Positions 43,681 to 54,243 of a stretch of 64,000 bases of DNA are shown piece after piece; position 1 is the stretch's first letter; every line of letters starts with the position of its first letter. The stretch comes from Onthophagus taurus (taxonomy: Eukaryota; Arthropoda; Insecta; Coleoptera; Scarabaeidae), in contig NC_091976.1 of assembly GCF_036711975.1 (NCBI RefSeq), positions 10,478,001 to 10,542,000 on the forward strand, read 5' to 3'. Under the pieces are notes generated by a model. It was not told where the DNA came from. It searched no databases and was given only the letters and a program-made list of their open reading frames with translations. Made by a program: the position numbers and the translations under genes.

Positions 43681-44885
43681 ATTTAATTGAGAATCTTTAG
43701 AATCAAAACAACGAGTTGTACAATTTACTAAGGAAGAAAATATTTGTCTTACTTGATGTGAAACTGCATTTTTGGGAGTATGAATATTTGACAGTAAACA
43801 ATCTTCAAAATCGAATCTTTTTTTACTTTTCGTACAGAGAGCGCTATAAAAGTTCTGATATCTTTCATAGAAATTATTAAATGATTAATTAAATGATTAT
43901 TGGAAAGTTCTGGCTTTTTAATTTCATTAAAAACTTGTATTCCCAAATATATTACATTTTTTGGTAAAAATTCTATTCTCAGGATCGATCTGCGATAAAT
44001 TTGTTTCGATAATATACCGTCTTTCCACATAATATAACAGTAACTCTTTGTAAGAGTCTGACATTACACGATGTAAATTACAAATTACAGTTTTGTCAGA
44101 CTAAAGGTATTGGTTGATAGTCGCAATTTTTGGAAGCACACTATTTAGAAACATAAAATATAATTTTGTGAAAGGATCATTCAAGCCTTTATGGATTTGC
44201 TCCACAGAGAGAAGACATTCATCTAACCATTTCGAATTAAAATGTAATTGTAACACCGACTACTGTTCTAAAATTCTCTTTGGCACTATTGCTACAGAAA
44301 GCCATCTGGTCTGCGATGGATGAAGGATCTTATGAACGTCAACTTCAACAAACCTGTGGAATTCTTTAAGTTAAGACTACCTTTTGCTGCTAGACTAAAA
44401 AAGAAAAGATTATTAAAAACAACAGTAATATTTTTAAATTTCCTACCTTAAAGGAGTTGTAAGTATTTCGGGCAAGATCTTCAATAATGGGTAAATGTTT
44501 ACGCGCTTGGCTGCTACATAAATGTAACAAGTAACATAGTATACACTTAAAATTGTGTATTCCTGGGCACAGACTCTTGTTTGAACCGAATTAAATGACC
44601 CTATCATTACATTACAACCATCTGATCCAAATCTAATTATGTTTTTTGTCGAAACTTTATGTTCTTCAAATGTTTTCATAATTACATTGAACAAATGTTC
44701 CGCTGTACACAAAGTTTAATTTCAGCAGTTTTAACATTTTCTTCGTGGGCAGACGATGTACTGGTAGATTGTAGGAATTGTGTTATAAATTTAGAATTAG
44801 AAGAATCAACTTTTATTTTCACATTACTTTGGTCTTTCTTTGAATGTTCATGTAGTACGCATGGGCGGCTACTCTTCACATCCAT
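43681..44885 (-). pseudogene. hAT-2 (ZBED5/DUF4371-type) transposase remnant
   Basis: Pieces on the minus strand in order: EHSKKDQSNVKIKV (44850), CTAEHLFNVIMKTFEEHKVS and IIRFGSDGCNVMIGSFNSV (44712-44560), PSQTRWLSV-like HPSQTRWLSVAIV (44300) and PKNVIYLGIQVFNE (43960). The GSDGCNVM and TRWLS motifs match BED-type hAT transposases and their domesticated relatives. Many frameshifts and stops. Confidence 0.65.
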
Positions 44886-45985
44886 CTATAGTAATTTCTG
44901 GCATGCCTCAGGGCAGTCACCTGGGACCACTACTATTTTAAATATATGTTAATGATATATTCTCTTGTATAACCAATTCACGCTGTTTAATGTATGCTGA
45001 TGATTTAAAAATTTTCTTGCCGGTTCGGACCACAGATGATTGTGTGAAGTTGCAGACTGACCTTGACAGGTTTGACCAGTTCTGTGTTAGAAATCACCTT
45101 ATTCTAAATATTGCCAAATGCCATACTATTTCATTTACTAAAAAACGCGATTACATCAAATATAACTATTGTATTGGTAAGGAAGGCCTGCGTCGAGTGA
45201 CGCATACCGTCGATCTTGGTGTAACACTCGACCAGAAGCTGATATTTGACAGACATGTTGACGGAGTGGTAATAAAATGTTACAGAATGTTAGGCTTTAT
45301 AAAACGATCTACCGAGCATTTCACAAACTCAAGTGCAATTATAAGCATGTATACTGCTTATATTGGCAGTGTCTTAAACTTTGGAAGCATTGTCTGGAAT
45401 CCACAATATGCGGTTTACATCGAACGGTTAGAAAAAGTTCAAAAATGCTCAATTAAATATCTTTGCTACAAAACCAGACGTGAATATGTGGATTATCCCG
45501 CAAGCTGTGAGATGTTCGGATTTCTGACTCTCCGTCAACGACGAGCATATCATGACGTACATTTTCTGTTCAGGCTTGTCAGTGGTCTTTCTGATTCACC
45601 GTCTTTACTGGCTAGGATCGACTTTCATGTTAACCCGCGTCAACTGCGATATGACTTTTTATTTTACGCACCTATGCCGCGAACAAATGCTTATCGGAAT
45701 TCCCCTATTCTCAGAATGGAGCGTACCTCTGATCTCATTAATTGCGATTTATTCGCGTATAATCCAGCTAATGTTAAGCGCAACATCAGAACCGCAATTA
45801 TATCTTTACCTGCCGTATCGCTATGATTGTAATGCCTTAATGCTCTGTCCTTAAGCTTGTTTTAGAAATTAAGATTTTTTTTAGTTGTACTTTATAAATA
45901 TATGTTGTGGAACAACTTTATTGGGTTCGTCCCGTTGGTATTCTCTTGTTCAAATAAATAAATACAAATAAAATAAAATAAACAT
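44878..45985 (+). mobile_element. LINE-2, 5'-truncated in reverse transcriptase
   Basis: Begins at GYSSHPSIVISGMPQGSHLG and ends in a (AAATA)n-type tail at 45950-45985. Same family group as LINE-1 (34255-36704). Confidence 0.85.
44990..45826 (+). CDS. Non-LTR reverse transcriptase C-terminal part (LINE-2)
   Basis: 278 open codons begin at the catalytic motif (MYADDLKIFLPVRTTDDCVK) and continue DLGVTLDQKLIFDRHVDGVV, SIVWNPQYAVYIERLEKVQK and FLTLRQRRAYHDVHFLFRLV to PRTNAYRNSPILRM. The PQGSHLG motif lies upstream, separated by one stop (LLF*IYVNDIFS). Non-functional alone. Confidence 0.88.
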   Translation: MYADDLKIFLPVRTTDDCVKLQTDLDRFDQFCVRNHLILNIAKCHTISFTKKRDYIKYNYCIGKEGLRRVTHTVDLGVTLDQKLIFDRHVDGVVIKCYRMLGFIKRSTEHFTNSSAIISMYTAYIGSVLNFGSIVWNPQYAVYIERLEKVQKCSIKYLCYKTRREYVDYPASCEMFGFLTLRQRRAYHDVHFLFRLVSGLSDSPSLLARIDFHVNPRQLRYDFLFYAPMPRTNAYRNSPILRMERTSDLINCDLFAYNPANVKRNIRTAIISLPAVSL

Positions 45986-46310
45986 AAATTTACAGAGAAG
46001 GAACTGAGTGGCATCTACGAAATAAAATGTTCCAAATGTGATATGTTGTACATTGGTCAAACTGGACGTAATATACTCACAAGATATAAAGAACACCTAA
46101 CGAAAGACAAATCTGCTGTTGTAAACACATTCATAACTTTAACCATAAAATAGATATAAATAATCTGAAACTTCTAAGGAACTTCCATAAGTCTAAAGAA
46201 TTAGATCTTTTAGAAGAATACTACATTCATATTAATAATCACAACAATCAACTTATGAACGATGTTGAAGATCTTAATAACTTCAGACATTTCATTAAAT
46301 TTATAAGATA
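45986..46310 (+). pseudogene. Penelope-like element fragment: GIY-YIG endonuclease (PLE-2)
   Basis: Reads ELSGIYEIKCSKCDMLYIGQ, TGRNILTRYKEHL and LLEEYYIHINNHNNQLMNDV, a GIY-YIG endonuclease with the PLE-type Cys pair between GIY and YIG and the ELxxLE segment. A frameshift near 46120. Reverse transcriptase is absent. Distinct from the intact PLE at 56583-59632. Confidence 0.8.
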
Positions 46311-46740
46311 ATTTCCCACATCTCTTAAGTAATTTTAACTGCGCCGTCTTTTTTCCCAACCACATCAACCGCTTAACATCCTCAGCCCGCTTTCCTGGAC
46401 GTATGACTTCAAATAATTTAACATGCGAAAATCCTTCAAAAAAAGGATAATCGAAATAAAAAACTTTATAAGGTTGTTTTTCTCGATCTTTCAAACAAAT
46501 GTTCACATAATCGGCTGGTACATTGATGTCTGTGTGCCGGAACTGTCTCTCAATCGTTGAATGCATCGAATCGGCCTCCATCTGGGTATGGCCTTTTTCG
46601 AGGTATTTTTGTTCAATAGTTATATCCAGAGTCATCGATAAGTTTATTAATGCGTTAGCCAAAGTGGAATTACGATTTTGGGGTGTACAGCTATCACTGT
46701 GCAATATTACTTTTTGTCCTGGTTCCATATTCATAAAAAC
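46311..46740 (-). pseudogene. DUF7869-like transposase-related gene, 3' part
   Basis: Reads PGQKVILHSDSCTPQNRNST, EKGHTQMEADSMHSTIERQF and VPADYVNICLKDREKQPYKV, a DDE-like fold widespread in insect transposon-derived genes (SDxCxxQN and GHTxxxxDxxH motifs). The N-terminal part is at 48000-48480; pogo lies between. Assignment to DUF7869 is from memory of the motifs. Confidence 0.6.
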
Positions 46741-46925
46741 ATTATCTATTATAAATTTGCAGATTATAGTACCGTCTTTTTCCGAAAATAAGACACTGTC
46801 TTACTTTCTTTTTTGGTCCAAAATACGCGCTAGGGCTTATTTTCGGGGGAGGGCAAAAATAAAAGTATATTTATATATTTTTATTTAATATTTATTTTAC
46901 ACAGAATACAGAAATATAAATTTAT

Positions 46926-47205
46926 TCAATTAGTCATGTCATCTTCTTCTGGAACATCGTTATAAATAAAATTCTGAATTATATTCTGATTTTCTTCCAA
47001 ATCCATTTCCTGTTGAATCATTGGTCCGAATCTCTCATGTCTTGCGATATAGCTATCGTTAAATGAATACTTCTTGTCTAAGTAGCTTGCTCGTAGTGCA
47101 TTGGAAACATCATTATCAGTTATTTTGTCCCATGAATTTTTTATCCTATTCACAACTTCTTGTAAGCCTGGTTTTACAAAATTACCTCGATGATTTCTCA
47201 CTATT
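46926..47205 (-). pseudogene. pogo-type transposase, C-terminal part
   Basis: Reads NRIKNSWDKITDNDVSNALR and SYLDKKYSFNDSYIARHERF, the region after the catalytic core in pogo/Tigger transposases. Between here and 47406 the frame is shifted and encodes MTGYLQ-like QIMIPAGMTGYLQTLDIAIN, with the third catalytic residue region. Confidence 0.75.
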
Positions 47206-47405
47206 CTGTTTTCAATATATTGATTTCCATCCGCAAATGATCCTTGAATGGCTTGTTTATTGCAATGTCAAGTGTCTGGAGGTAACCAGTCATTCCTGCC
47301 GGAATCATTATTTGATCAATCTTCCTCTCAGCAAGAAAGTTTTTCATGTCTTTAGCGCGGTGTACTGGCTGAATCCCAAACTAGTAAACCTCTATTCTGA
47401 CCTCT

Positions 47406-47981
47406 TCACAGTGGTGGCAGCATAAAATCGTGAACTGTCATTTGAGCTCCTTGGCTTAGGAATACCGCGGTCTCATCCATAGCAATCATGTTGGAGAGTT
47501 GGTATTTCGAAAAATCGATGCCATCAACAAAAAGCTTAAACGCAAGTGCACGCTTAACAACTTCATTATCTTCCAGATTAAACAATGTTGTTGATCTCCT
47601 TAGAGACAGTTCATATCGTTTAAGGAAGTTGTCCAACCAGTACGACGATGCTTTAAATTCTTCTGTGGATATATCAAATTCAATTGCTGTTTCAAGGGCT
47701 AATTTTTGAATATCAGCCCTGCGCACAACCAAAGCCATTGCTCTCCTGCCTGCAATCCATTCCCAGATGCAATCTTCCAACTCAGAAAATAACGACTGCC
47801 GACCTGACCCAACTCTGCTTTTTTTCCACCAAAAATGAACAAAAACATTTTCCCTCTCCGTTTCTGAAAAATCGTGACATTTCAGCACCGAATTCTCACG
47901 CAAGGAAGGTTTGCAGTTGCACCACTCTTGCATTTTTCTCTCCTCTTTTGGCAAATCGTATCTCCATTTTCTGTCAACCAT
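47406..47981 (-). CDS. pogo-type transposase, DNA-binding and first catalytic part
   Basis: ATG 47981. After a basic/Trp-rich head, SLFSELEDCIWEWIAGRRAM and ALETAIEFDISTEEFKASSY plus WLDNFLKRYELSLRRSTTLF form the CENP-B/Tc5-type helix-turn-helix; QLSNMIAMDETAVFLSQGAQ holds the first catalytic Asp of the DDE domain. Stops at 47406, so the protein is broken. Confidence 0.85.
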   Translation of the reverse strand: MVDRKWRYDLPKEERKMQEWCNCKPSLRENSVLKCHDFSETERENVFVHFWWKKSRVGSGRQSLFSELEDCIWEWIAGRRAMALVVRRADIQKLALETAIEFDISTEEFKASSYWLDNFLKRYELSLRRSTTLFNLEDNEVVKRALAFKLFVDGIDFSKYQLSNMIAMDETAVFLSQGAQMTVHDFMLPPL

Positions 47982-47999
47982 TTTACTTCCTAAATATTA

Positions 48000-48480
48000 T
48001 TTTCCTTGTTCGCGAAACGACTTTCTTTTATTTTCATTCCATGTTTCGCTGTCTACAAACTGTCTCTTGTTTCTTTTCCTTTTCATCTCTGGTAAGTCAG
48101 ATTGTTGAGCTGTGTCATTGCTTACATCATCCTGGGGATGGGTGGTAGTTTCAGATAATTCGGATCCCCATCATCACTATCTATTTCTTCATCTTCCTCA
48201 TGTTCACTATTTAATTCAGGCACATAATCCGGATCATCCATTTGCACTTCTATCTCTTCTTCAATATTTGTATATGGTAAATGTTCTAAACGCACATTAT
48301 TTTCTAGTCCAGCCTTTTTATTTCCTTCAATATCACATTCTGTACTCGCTAAGGCTTTGCAAACGTTATTTATTTGTAAGGTTATGTCGTCAGTCTTTCC
48401 ATCACTTATTTCTATATTATCATATTGTTGTGTATATCAGTAATTTCTGGAATGTCTAATAATAACAAGCTTTCATCGCC
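48000..48480 (-). pseudogene. DUF7869-like gene, acidic N-terminal part
   Basis: Reads ISDGKTDDITLQINNVCKAL, EVQMDDPDYVPELNSEHEED and, after a shift near 48140, MKRKRNKRQFVDSETWNENK then REQGK. The KRKR...W...K...R..G motif is the usual conserved start of this protein family. It is cut by pogo at about 47998. Confidence 0.55.
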
Positions 48481-48630
48481 TTGTATTAATATCGTTCGTA
48501 ATATGGTCTATTTCTTGATTATAAGGTAACATCATATTAGTTTCAATACTCTGTTCATTATTACAGAAAGGTATTACAGGGTTACTGTAGTATTATGCAT
48601 TGGAGGTAAAATAAAATTACTTGTTTAGAT

Positions 48631-48788
48631 TGTTATACCCAGTTAATAACCACTTTACTTTATTAACAACCTTCGTACATTTAGAACAAAGGAAAAAACC
48701 GAAAAAACCCTCTCTCGTCGGCTATCCCTACTAATCTAACGAACACACCCTTTTTAGTATCTATACAATATAATAGATGGCTCTAACA
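48631..48788 (-). repeat. 3' LTR of gypsy-B (158 bp)
   Basis: Minus strand TGTTAGAGCC to GGGTATAACA, preceded by a purine run (AAAAAAAAGGGATG). Short LTR, as for Mag-like elements. Lies downstream of the gypsy-B integrase tail. Confidence 0.65.
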
Positions 48789-49363
48789 TTACATCCCTTT
48801 TTTTTGTTTTGTTTAAAGAATAGTAAAATTAATCTATTCTAATACATAATCATAATCACTTTCGGAAGGGTGCTGAACTTCCTCGTGTATAGTAGAAACC
48901 ACGAGAGCTGGCAGTGACTTGACGTTTAAAAATGGTATGAATCAAGATATCACCACATACATTTAAATGTGTTAGGTTAGTAATGGAGGTTATATGTCAA
49001 ACATTGTCAAATTTAGGAGGTTAAGCAGCGAAACATCGTTAATATTAATTTATAATAAAATTTATGTAATTATTAATTTATTTAACAAATACTTTAAAAG
49101 GTTATTTACAGGTCGCAAGGGATTGAGTAAGTTTTATTTAAACAGTGGTTATTAATTTATTCATTAATTATTAATTTATTTCATTTTCGGCTTGTGAAAA
49201 CACTGACAGATTCATGACAACATTCACAAGACGTTTCGATTTGAGGTTATAATTATAAAGTTACATCCCTTAGAAGAATAGACGTACTATTTCGACGTGG
49301 CTATTTGAATTGTACAGCAGACATATTAAACTAATGCTATCTCTTTCTAACACACATTACTCT
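48789..49363 (-). other. gypsy-B 3' internal region with a possible insertion
   Basis: On the minus strand SLPALVVSTIHEEVQHPSES and a stop near 48838 look like the polyprotein end. Between about 48930 and 49262 the sequence is AT-rich and unassigned; a second purine run (AAGGGATGTAAC) at 49262-49273 hints at another LTR-element remnant. Confidence 0.4.
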
Positions 49364-49793
49364 CTAGCGGTTTGTGAATTGTAATTTACTACGTATGGCA
49401 TTTGTAAGAGCGGAAAATGATGATTTACTGCCAGCTCTCGTGGCGTCTACATCACAACTAGGTGTTGCATTGACTGTATGTTTCTCATAATAACGAGCTG
49501 TAATTAAGTGCCACCAATTCCGGCGAAACACTCCTCGATTTGTATGGATCATATATGATCGTGGCTCCGCGCACTTTTCAACTACATATCCATAAACCCT
49601 TAAATCAATTACCCCCACACCCATTCTCCAATTTGCAACTCACCCAAGTCCTTTGATTTATGCCTGTCATTGTAATTCTTCTCTTTTCTATTATATAAAT
49701 CTCTTCCCTTTCTCTAAAATGTGCTACATTAACAGTTTCGTTTAATTTCTTTTCAATCATAGGTAAGTTAGTTCTTAATCGTCGCGACATTAC
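49364..49793 (-). pseudogene. gypsy-B integrase tail (part 2)
   Basis: The minus strand starts MSRRLRTNLPMIEKK, the exact sequence expected after SELL at the left window edge, and continues through VNVAHFREREEIYI and, after a shift near 49615, LRVYGYVVEKCAEPRSYMIH and RRNWWHLITA, the C-terminal domain of Mag-like integrases. Interrupted at 49793 by piggyBac-1. Confidence 0.85.
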
Positions 49794-50544
49794 CACTTTG
49801 CCGTCCGCACGTTTCGAAAAAATTTACTCGCTTGGCGCCGGCAGAAAATTCAGATTACTTATCCCTGCAAAAAGTCAAGGCCCCTCACTTTAGAGATCGA
49901 TATCTTCGCAACCGATCGATGAAAAAAATTGCGACAAAGTTTGTTGTAATCACTAAACATTTCTACGTAACATATAATAATTTGAAAATTTTGGGACCCG
50001 CGGTTTTCTTTTTATCGCGAGTTAAATTTTTGAGTGTGCCGGCAACTTTGTCAACTTTGCGATTTTTTTTCTTGAAAACTATTTGACGAAAAAATTTCAA
50101 ATTTGAACTGGTGGTAAACCGATGTGTTCTTAATATGGGGCATATTTTATTTTTTCGATATTCCATATAGTTTCGCGGAAAATCGCGGTTTAGTAGGATG
50201 CGGTTATTTCGAAAACGACCTGGCGGAATTCAACGCGGTTTTTACCAAAATATGTCAAATCATATCGGTTGTCGGATTCCATTATCAGTTTTTCAAAATT
50301 AGGGCTTCCTATTTTTTTAAGGGCCATTTAATGGAATTACAAATTAAAAAGAAACAGAAATAAGTCATGCGGGGAGAGGTGGGGTTCCGGCCAATCGGAT
50401 CAGAGTTGAAGAGATGTTGCTGGCGTGCGCTTCAGACGGGCCGTGGCGTCTTTCCGTCTACGTAGATAAAATGATATTTAAAATTTTAAATAAAATTATT
50501 TTATTTAAAATTCAATACGTATGTATCATTTTTGTATATAAGAC

Positions 50545-51795
50545 ATGAATAATGCATATAAATTTAAACTAAATAGCGTGGCACTATTTTCTTCAAAATT
50601 TTTAATTTTATTTTTAACATATATCAAGAATAATAATAATTTTATTATCACTATGCCGTCCGGCGACACCACAGTGGTGTCGCGCGCAAAATATGGGTCA
50701 ACGACCGGCGACACAACGTTGGTGTCGCGAGCAAAACATCGGTCAACGGCCGGCGACATAACATTGGTGTCGCGCGCAAAACATTGGTCAACGCCCGGCG
50801 ACATAACATTGGTGTCGTGCGCAAAACATCGGTCAACGACCGGCGACACAACATTGGTGTCGCGCGCAAAATATCGTACACCGACAAGTGCAAGCACTTT
50901 AGTTGACTTTAGTAATGCTTTAGTATCGTTTGTATTATGTTGGATAATATCAAGTTGGATATATATCAAGAATAATAATAATTTTATTATCACTATGCCG
51001 TCCGGCGACACCACAGTGGTGTCGCGCGCAAAATATGGGTCAACGGCCGGCGACACAACGTTGGTGTCGCGCGCAAAACATCATGATGAATCAGATGAAG
51101 AACATGCACCGTGGTCAGACATCGATTTACCGAGGACCAATAATGAATTTGAAGGGTCTTTGGGTCCAAACGTATTTCCCAAAGATACACAAAGCGTCGA
51201 GGATGTTGTAAACTTATTTATTGGAAATGATTTATTTGAACATATTAGTAGTGAAACGAACAAGTACCACAATCAAAATTGCAATAAAAGGAAACTAGAT
51301 AATAAAAGTGCCAAATTTGTCGATGTTACGGCAGCCGAAATTAGGAAATGGTTTGGGCTTGCTATCTTGATGGGAATTGTAAAAAAAGCAAAGATAGATG
51401 ACTATTGGTCAATGAATCCGTTGATAGAAACACCAGTATTTCGGAAAACGATGTCACGTAACAGATTTAGACAAATATTATCATTTTTGCATTTTTCCGA
51501 CAATAATTCTAAACCAGATAATGCCGACCGACTTTTTAAAGTGCAACCTATCATAGATTATTTTTCCAAAAAGTTTGAAGAAAAGTTTAATCTTGGCCAA
51601 AACATCTCAATTGATGAAGGAATGATACCGTGGCGTGGACGATTAAATTTTAAAGTTTACAATCCGTCGAAAATAATAAAATATGGCGTACTCACTCGGA
51701 TGCTATGTGATTCCAATACGGGATATATTTCAGCATTCAAAATATATTCTGGCGTTGGACAACCGTTAGCAAAAACAGTGATGGAAACAGTGTAG
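50545..51795 (+). CDS. piggyBac-1 transposase, N-terminal and first catalytic part
   Basis: Residues ~36-115 and ~150-178 are direct translations of tandem 48-bp repeats (units such as GDTTLVSRAKHRST). The normal acidic linker follows (HDESDEEHAPWSDIDLPRTN), then FEGSLGPNVFPKDTQSVEDV, IRKWFGLAILMGIVKKAKI and the first catalytic Asp in NISIDEGMIPWRGRLNFKVY. It ends at KTVMETV. About 40 codons containing the second Asp (DN-Y motif) are deleted there, so the protein cannot be active. The start ATG lies in the inverted repeat. Confidence 0.9.
   Translation: MNNAYKFKLNSVALFSSKFLILFLTYIKNNNNFIITMPSGDTTVVSRAKYGSTTGDTTLVSRAKHRSTAGDITLVSRAKHWSTPGDITLVSCAKHRSTTGDTTLVSRAKYRTPTSASTLVDFSNALVSFVLCWIISSWIYIKNNNNFIITMPSGDTTVVSRAKYGSTAGDTTLVSRAKHHDESDEEHAPWSDIDLPRTNNEFEGSLGPNVFPKDTQSVEDVVNLFIGNDLFEHISSETNKYHNQNCNKRKLDNKSAKFVDVTAAEIRKWFGLAILMGIVKKAKIDDYWSMNPLIETPVFRKTMSRNRFRQILSFLHFSDNNSKPDNADRLFKVQPIIDYFSKKFEEKFNLGQNISIDEGMIPWRGRLNFKVYNPSKIIKYGVLTRMLCDSNTGYISAFKIYSGVGQPLAKTVMETV
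50653..51080 (+). repeat. 48-bp tandem repeats derived from the piggyBac-1 terminus
   Basis: Five units at 50653-50880 and two at 50995-51080, each with an inner palindrome such as CGACACCACAGTGGTGTCG or CGACACAACGTTGGTGTCG and a GCGCGCAAAA tail. The ~110 bp at 50622-50730 are duplicated at 50966-51080. The same unit forms the element's right end. All units keep frame 1 of the transposase, and the opposite strand is open as well. Confidence 0.9.
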
Positions 51796-51803
51796 AACTT
51801 GCG

Positions 51804-52550
51804 GTGAATTTACTTAGAAAGAAAATTCGAGTCTGTGGAACGATGCGACAACATAGAGGATTTCCAGAAAAATTAAAGCGCGCAAAACTCAATGTGTCTG
51901 AAGCTTGCCATCAACGAAAAAGTGAAGTACTCACGCAATTATGGAGACCTTCGAAAACGAAAATTATACGAATAATCTCTACGATACATAACGCCACTTT
52001 GATTGACACTCAAAGAACATGCAGAAAGACCAATTGCAGAATTAAAAAACCCGAAAGTGTATTGGACTACAACAAATACATGAAGGGAGTGGATCGGGCA
52101 GACCAATTTCTCAGTTACTACCCTATATATAGAAAAACCATAAAATGGTCAAAAAAGGTTTCGATGTATCTCTTTAATTGTGCATTATTTAATGCATTCA
52201 GAACATGTCAACATTTCAATGCAAAACACAAGGATCTCCGATTTCATGATTTTTTACTGAAAGTATCTGAATCGTGGATAAAAGATCATGTACCTGCTCC
52301 TGAGGAACACGCGGAGGTAGATACTACATTGCGTACGTCCCATCTTGATGCGATCCACAGACTTTCCGGTCAGGTAAAACAACACCAGCTAATACTCATT
52401 TCCAAAATTAATAAACGTAAACGAAGAAGATGCCGTGTTTGTACCAAAAACAAAAAAAGAACGACAACGAATTTAATGTGCAAGTCTTGTGGAGTTGCGT
52501 TACATCTTGGGGATTGTTTTGCTTCATATCATCAAAAAGAGAAATACTGA
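51804..52550 (+). CDS. piggyBac-1 transposase, C-terminal part
   Basis: The frame is MNLLRKKIRVCGTMRQHRGF, KKPESVLDYNKYMKGVDRAD (third catalytic Asp) and QFLSYYPIYRKTIKWSKKV, ending in a Cys-rich zinc finger (CRVCTKNKKRTT, CKSCGVALHLGDC) that binds the element ends. Upstream codons NSVELAV lie in the same phase at 51789-51803, showing the deletion boundary. Confidence 0.9.
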   Translation: MNLLRKKIRVCGTMRQHRGFPEKLKRAKLNVSEACHQRKSEVLTQLWRPSKTKIIRIISTIHNATLIDTQRTCRKTNCRIKKPESVLDYNKYMKGVDRADQFLSYYPIYRKTIKWSKKVSMYLFNCALFNAFRTCQHFNAKHKDLRFHDFLLKVSESWIKDHVPAPEEHAEVDTTLRTSHLDAIHRLSGQVKQHQLILISKINKRKRRRCRVCTKNKKRTTTNLMCKSCGVALHLGDCFASYHQKEKY

Positions 52551-52849
52551 ATAAGTGCCAAAGAAAATGTAAATCAAGAAACATATATGCCAAAATATGT
52601 ATTTATTTGTTGTGTGGTTTACTTATTAGTTTATTGTTATTATTACTATTGTTTTGTTGTATTTATTTTGTGGTTTCAATAAAAGCACATTATTATTATT
52701 ATTATATAAAACAAACAAATTTTACATTTATTTACATATGTATATCTTCTAAATTTCGTGAAAATAGCTAGACATTATTGAAAATCAGGAGAACTAACAA
52801 TAAGACATAATAATAGAATATAACATAATAAAAATAAAATAATAAAAAT
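52551..52849. other. piggyBac-1 3' UTR, AT-rich
   Basis: Simple TTATTATT and AATAATAA runs; a candidate AATAAA lies at 52677. No gene. Confidence 0.5.
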
Positions 52850-53868
52850 AAAATAATAATAATAATTATTAATATTCTTGATATGTTAAAAACAAAATTA
52901 AAAATTTTGAAGAAAATAGTGCCACCCTATTTTGTTTAAATTTATATACTTTATTCATGTCTTATATACAAAAATGAAACATACATATTGAATTTGAAAT
53001 AAAATCATTTTATCTACGTAGACGGAAAGACGCCACGGCCCATCCGAAGCGCACGCCAGCAACATCTCTTCAACTCTGTTCCGATTGGCCGGAACCCCAC
53101 CTCTCCCCGCATGGCTTATTTCTGTTTCTCTTTAATTTGTAATTCCATTAAATGGTCCTTAAAAAATTAGGGAGTCCTAATTTTGAAAAACTGATAACGG
53201 AATCCGACAACCGACATGATTTGACATATTTTGGTAAAAACCGCGTTGAATTCCGCCAGGTCGTTTTCGAAATAACCGCATCCTACTAAACCGCGATTTT
53301 CCGCGAAACTATATGGAATATCGAAAAAATAAAATAACACATCGGTTTACCACCAGTTAAAATTTGAAATTTTTTCGTCAAATAGTTTTCGAGAAAAAAA
53401 ATCGCAAAGTTGACAAAGTTGCCGGCACACTCAAAAATTGGGTACTTTTTTCATTTAACTCGCGATAAAAAGAAAACCGCGGATCCTAAAATGTTCAAAT
53501 TAACATATGTTACGTAGAAATGTTCAGTGATTACAACAAACTTTGTCGCAATTTTTTTCATCGATCGGTTGCGAAGATATCGCCTTGACTTTTTGCACGG
53601 ATAGTAGATCCATACGTAAGCGGGCGACACCAATGTGGTGACGCCGGCCGTTAAGCGATATTTTTCGCGCGACACCACTGTGGTGTCACCGGACGGCATA
53701 GTGTTAAGCTTGTCGCTCACTTGCCCGTCACAGCACGGCTCGACGCCGTTCATCGCCTGGCAGCGACGGATGGCAGGGTCGCTTACTTCTCCGGCGGTAA
53801 CCGGTAACTATGCTGCGTGATGTGAATGGAAACGTTTTTAGTTTACATCTACCAGCGACAGATTCACC

Positions 53869-54182
53869 ATGTTTGTCAACAGTAGTTCCGACGATGAAGA
53901 AGTTATGATAGTGGCCGCAATACTAGCAGAAGATGAGAGCAAGAAAAAGAGAAAGAGAAGCACTTGGATTCACCCCATTAATAGAAAAAGATTAAATCTT
54001 GGAGAGTTCCATCATCTATTTAATGACCTGAAAGAAGATGAGAATAAATTTTTCCAATATTTTAGAATGTCACCAACTAAATTTTCGGAACTTGGTGATA
54101 TTCTAGAGCATGAATTAACATTCCAGAATACTTCATTTCGAAGAGCAGTATCAAAGGAAGAAAGGCTTGCTGTAGCATTAAG
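53869..54182 (+). CDS. Harbinger-1 transposase, exon 1
   Basis: ATG 53869 opens MFVNSSSDDEEVMIVAAILA, a basic stretch (KKKRKRSTWI), FQYFRMSPTKFSELGDILEH and FRRAVSKEERLAVAL, closely matching exon 1 of Harbinger-2 in layout. Ends at AAG|GTTAGT. The downstream in-frame codons to 54288 are intron. Confidence 0.85.
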
Positions 54183-54243
54183 GTTAGTAATAAACAATTG
54201 TTTTAAGTCGAGTTTACTAAAGAAAATCTCGTCCAGCAAAAAA

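Larger units (their letters stand above)
46765..47995 (-). mobile_element. pogo/Tigger-type transposon
   Basis: A transposase on the minus strand and a terminal zone at 46768-46850 with TACCGTCTTTTTCCGAAAAT and AAATACGCGCTAGGGCTTAT, typical of Tigger-like ends. The right end was not located precisely. It separates two parts of the DUF7869-like gene. Confidence 0.7.
49790..53707 (+). mobile_element. piggyBac-1 with ~750-bp inverted repeats
   Basis: Right end TTAA (53704-53707) after the complement of CACTATGCCGTCCGG; left end TTAC (49790-49793) then CACTTTGCCGTCCG. Long inverted repeats 49850-50645 and 52850-53560 are about 95% alike. The right terminus keeps a palindromic CGACACCACTGTGGTGTC unit that the left terminus has lost. 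It inserted at the edge of Harbinger-1. Confidence 0.9.

Noticed and set aside
47684..48459. Plus-strand frames of 115-154 codons
   Set aside because: They are complements of the pogo and DUF7869-like reading frames, which carry the recognisable motifs.
50526..51056. 176-codon minus-strand frame with ARDTNVVSP repeats
   Set aside because: It is the reverse of the piggyBac terminal repeats, whose 48-bp unit is open on both strands; the plus strand joins a real transposase.
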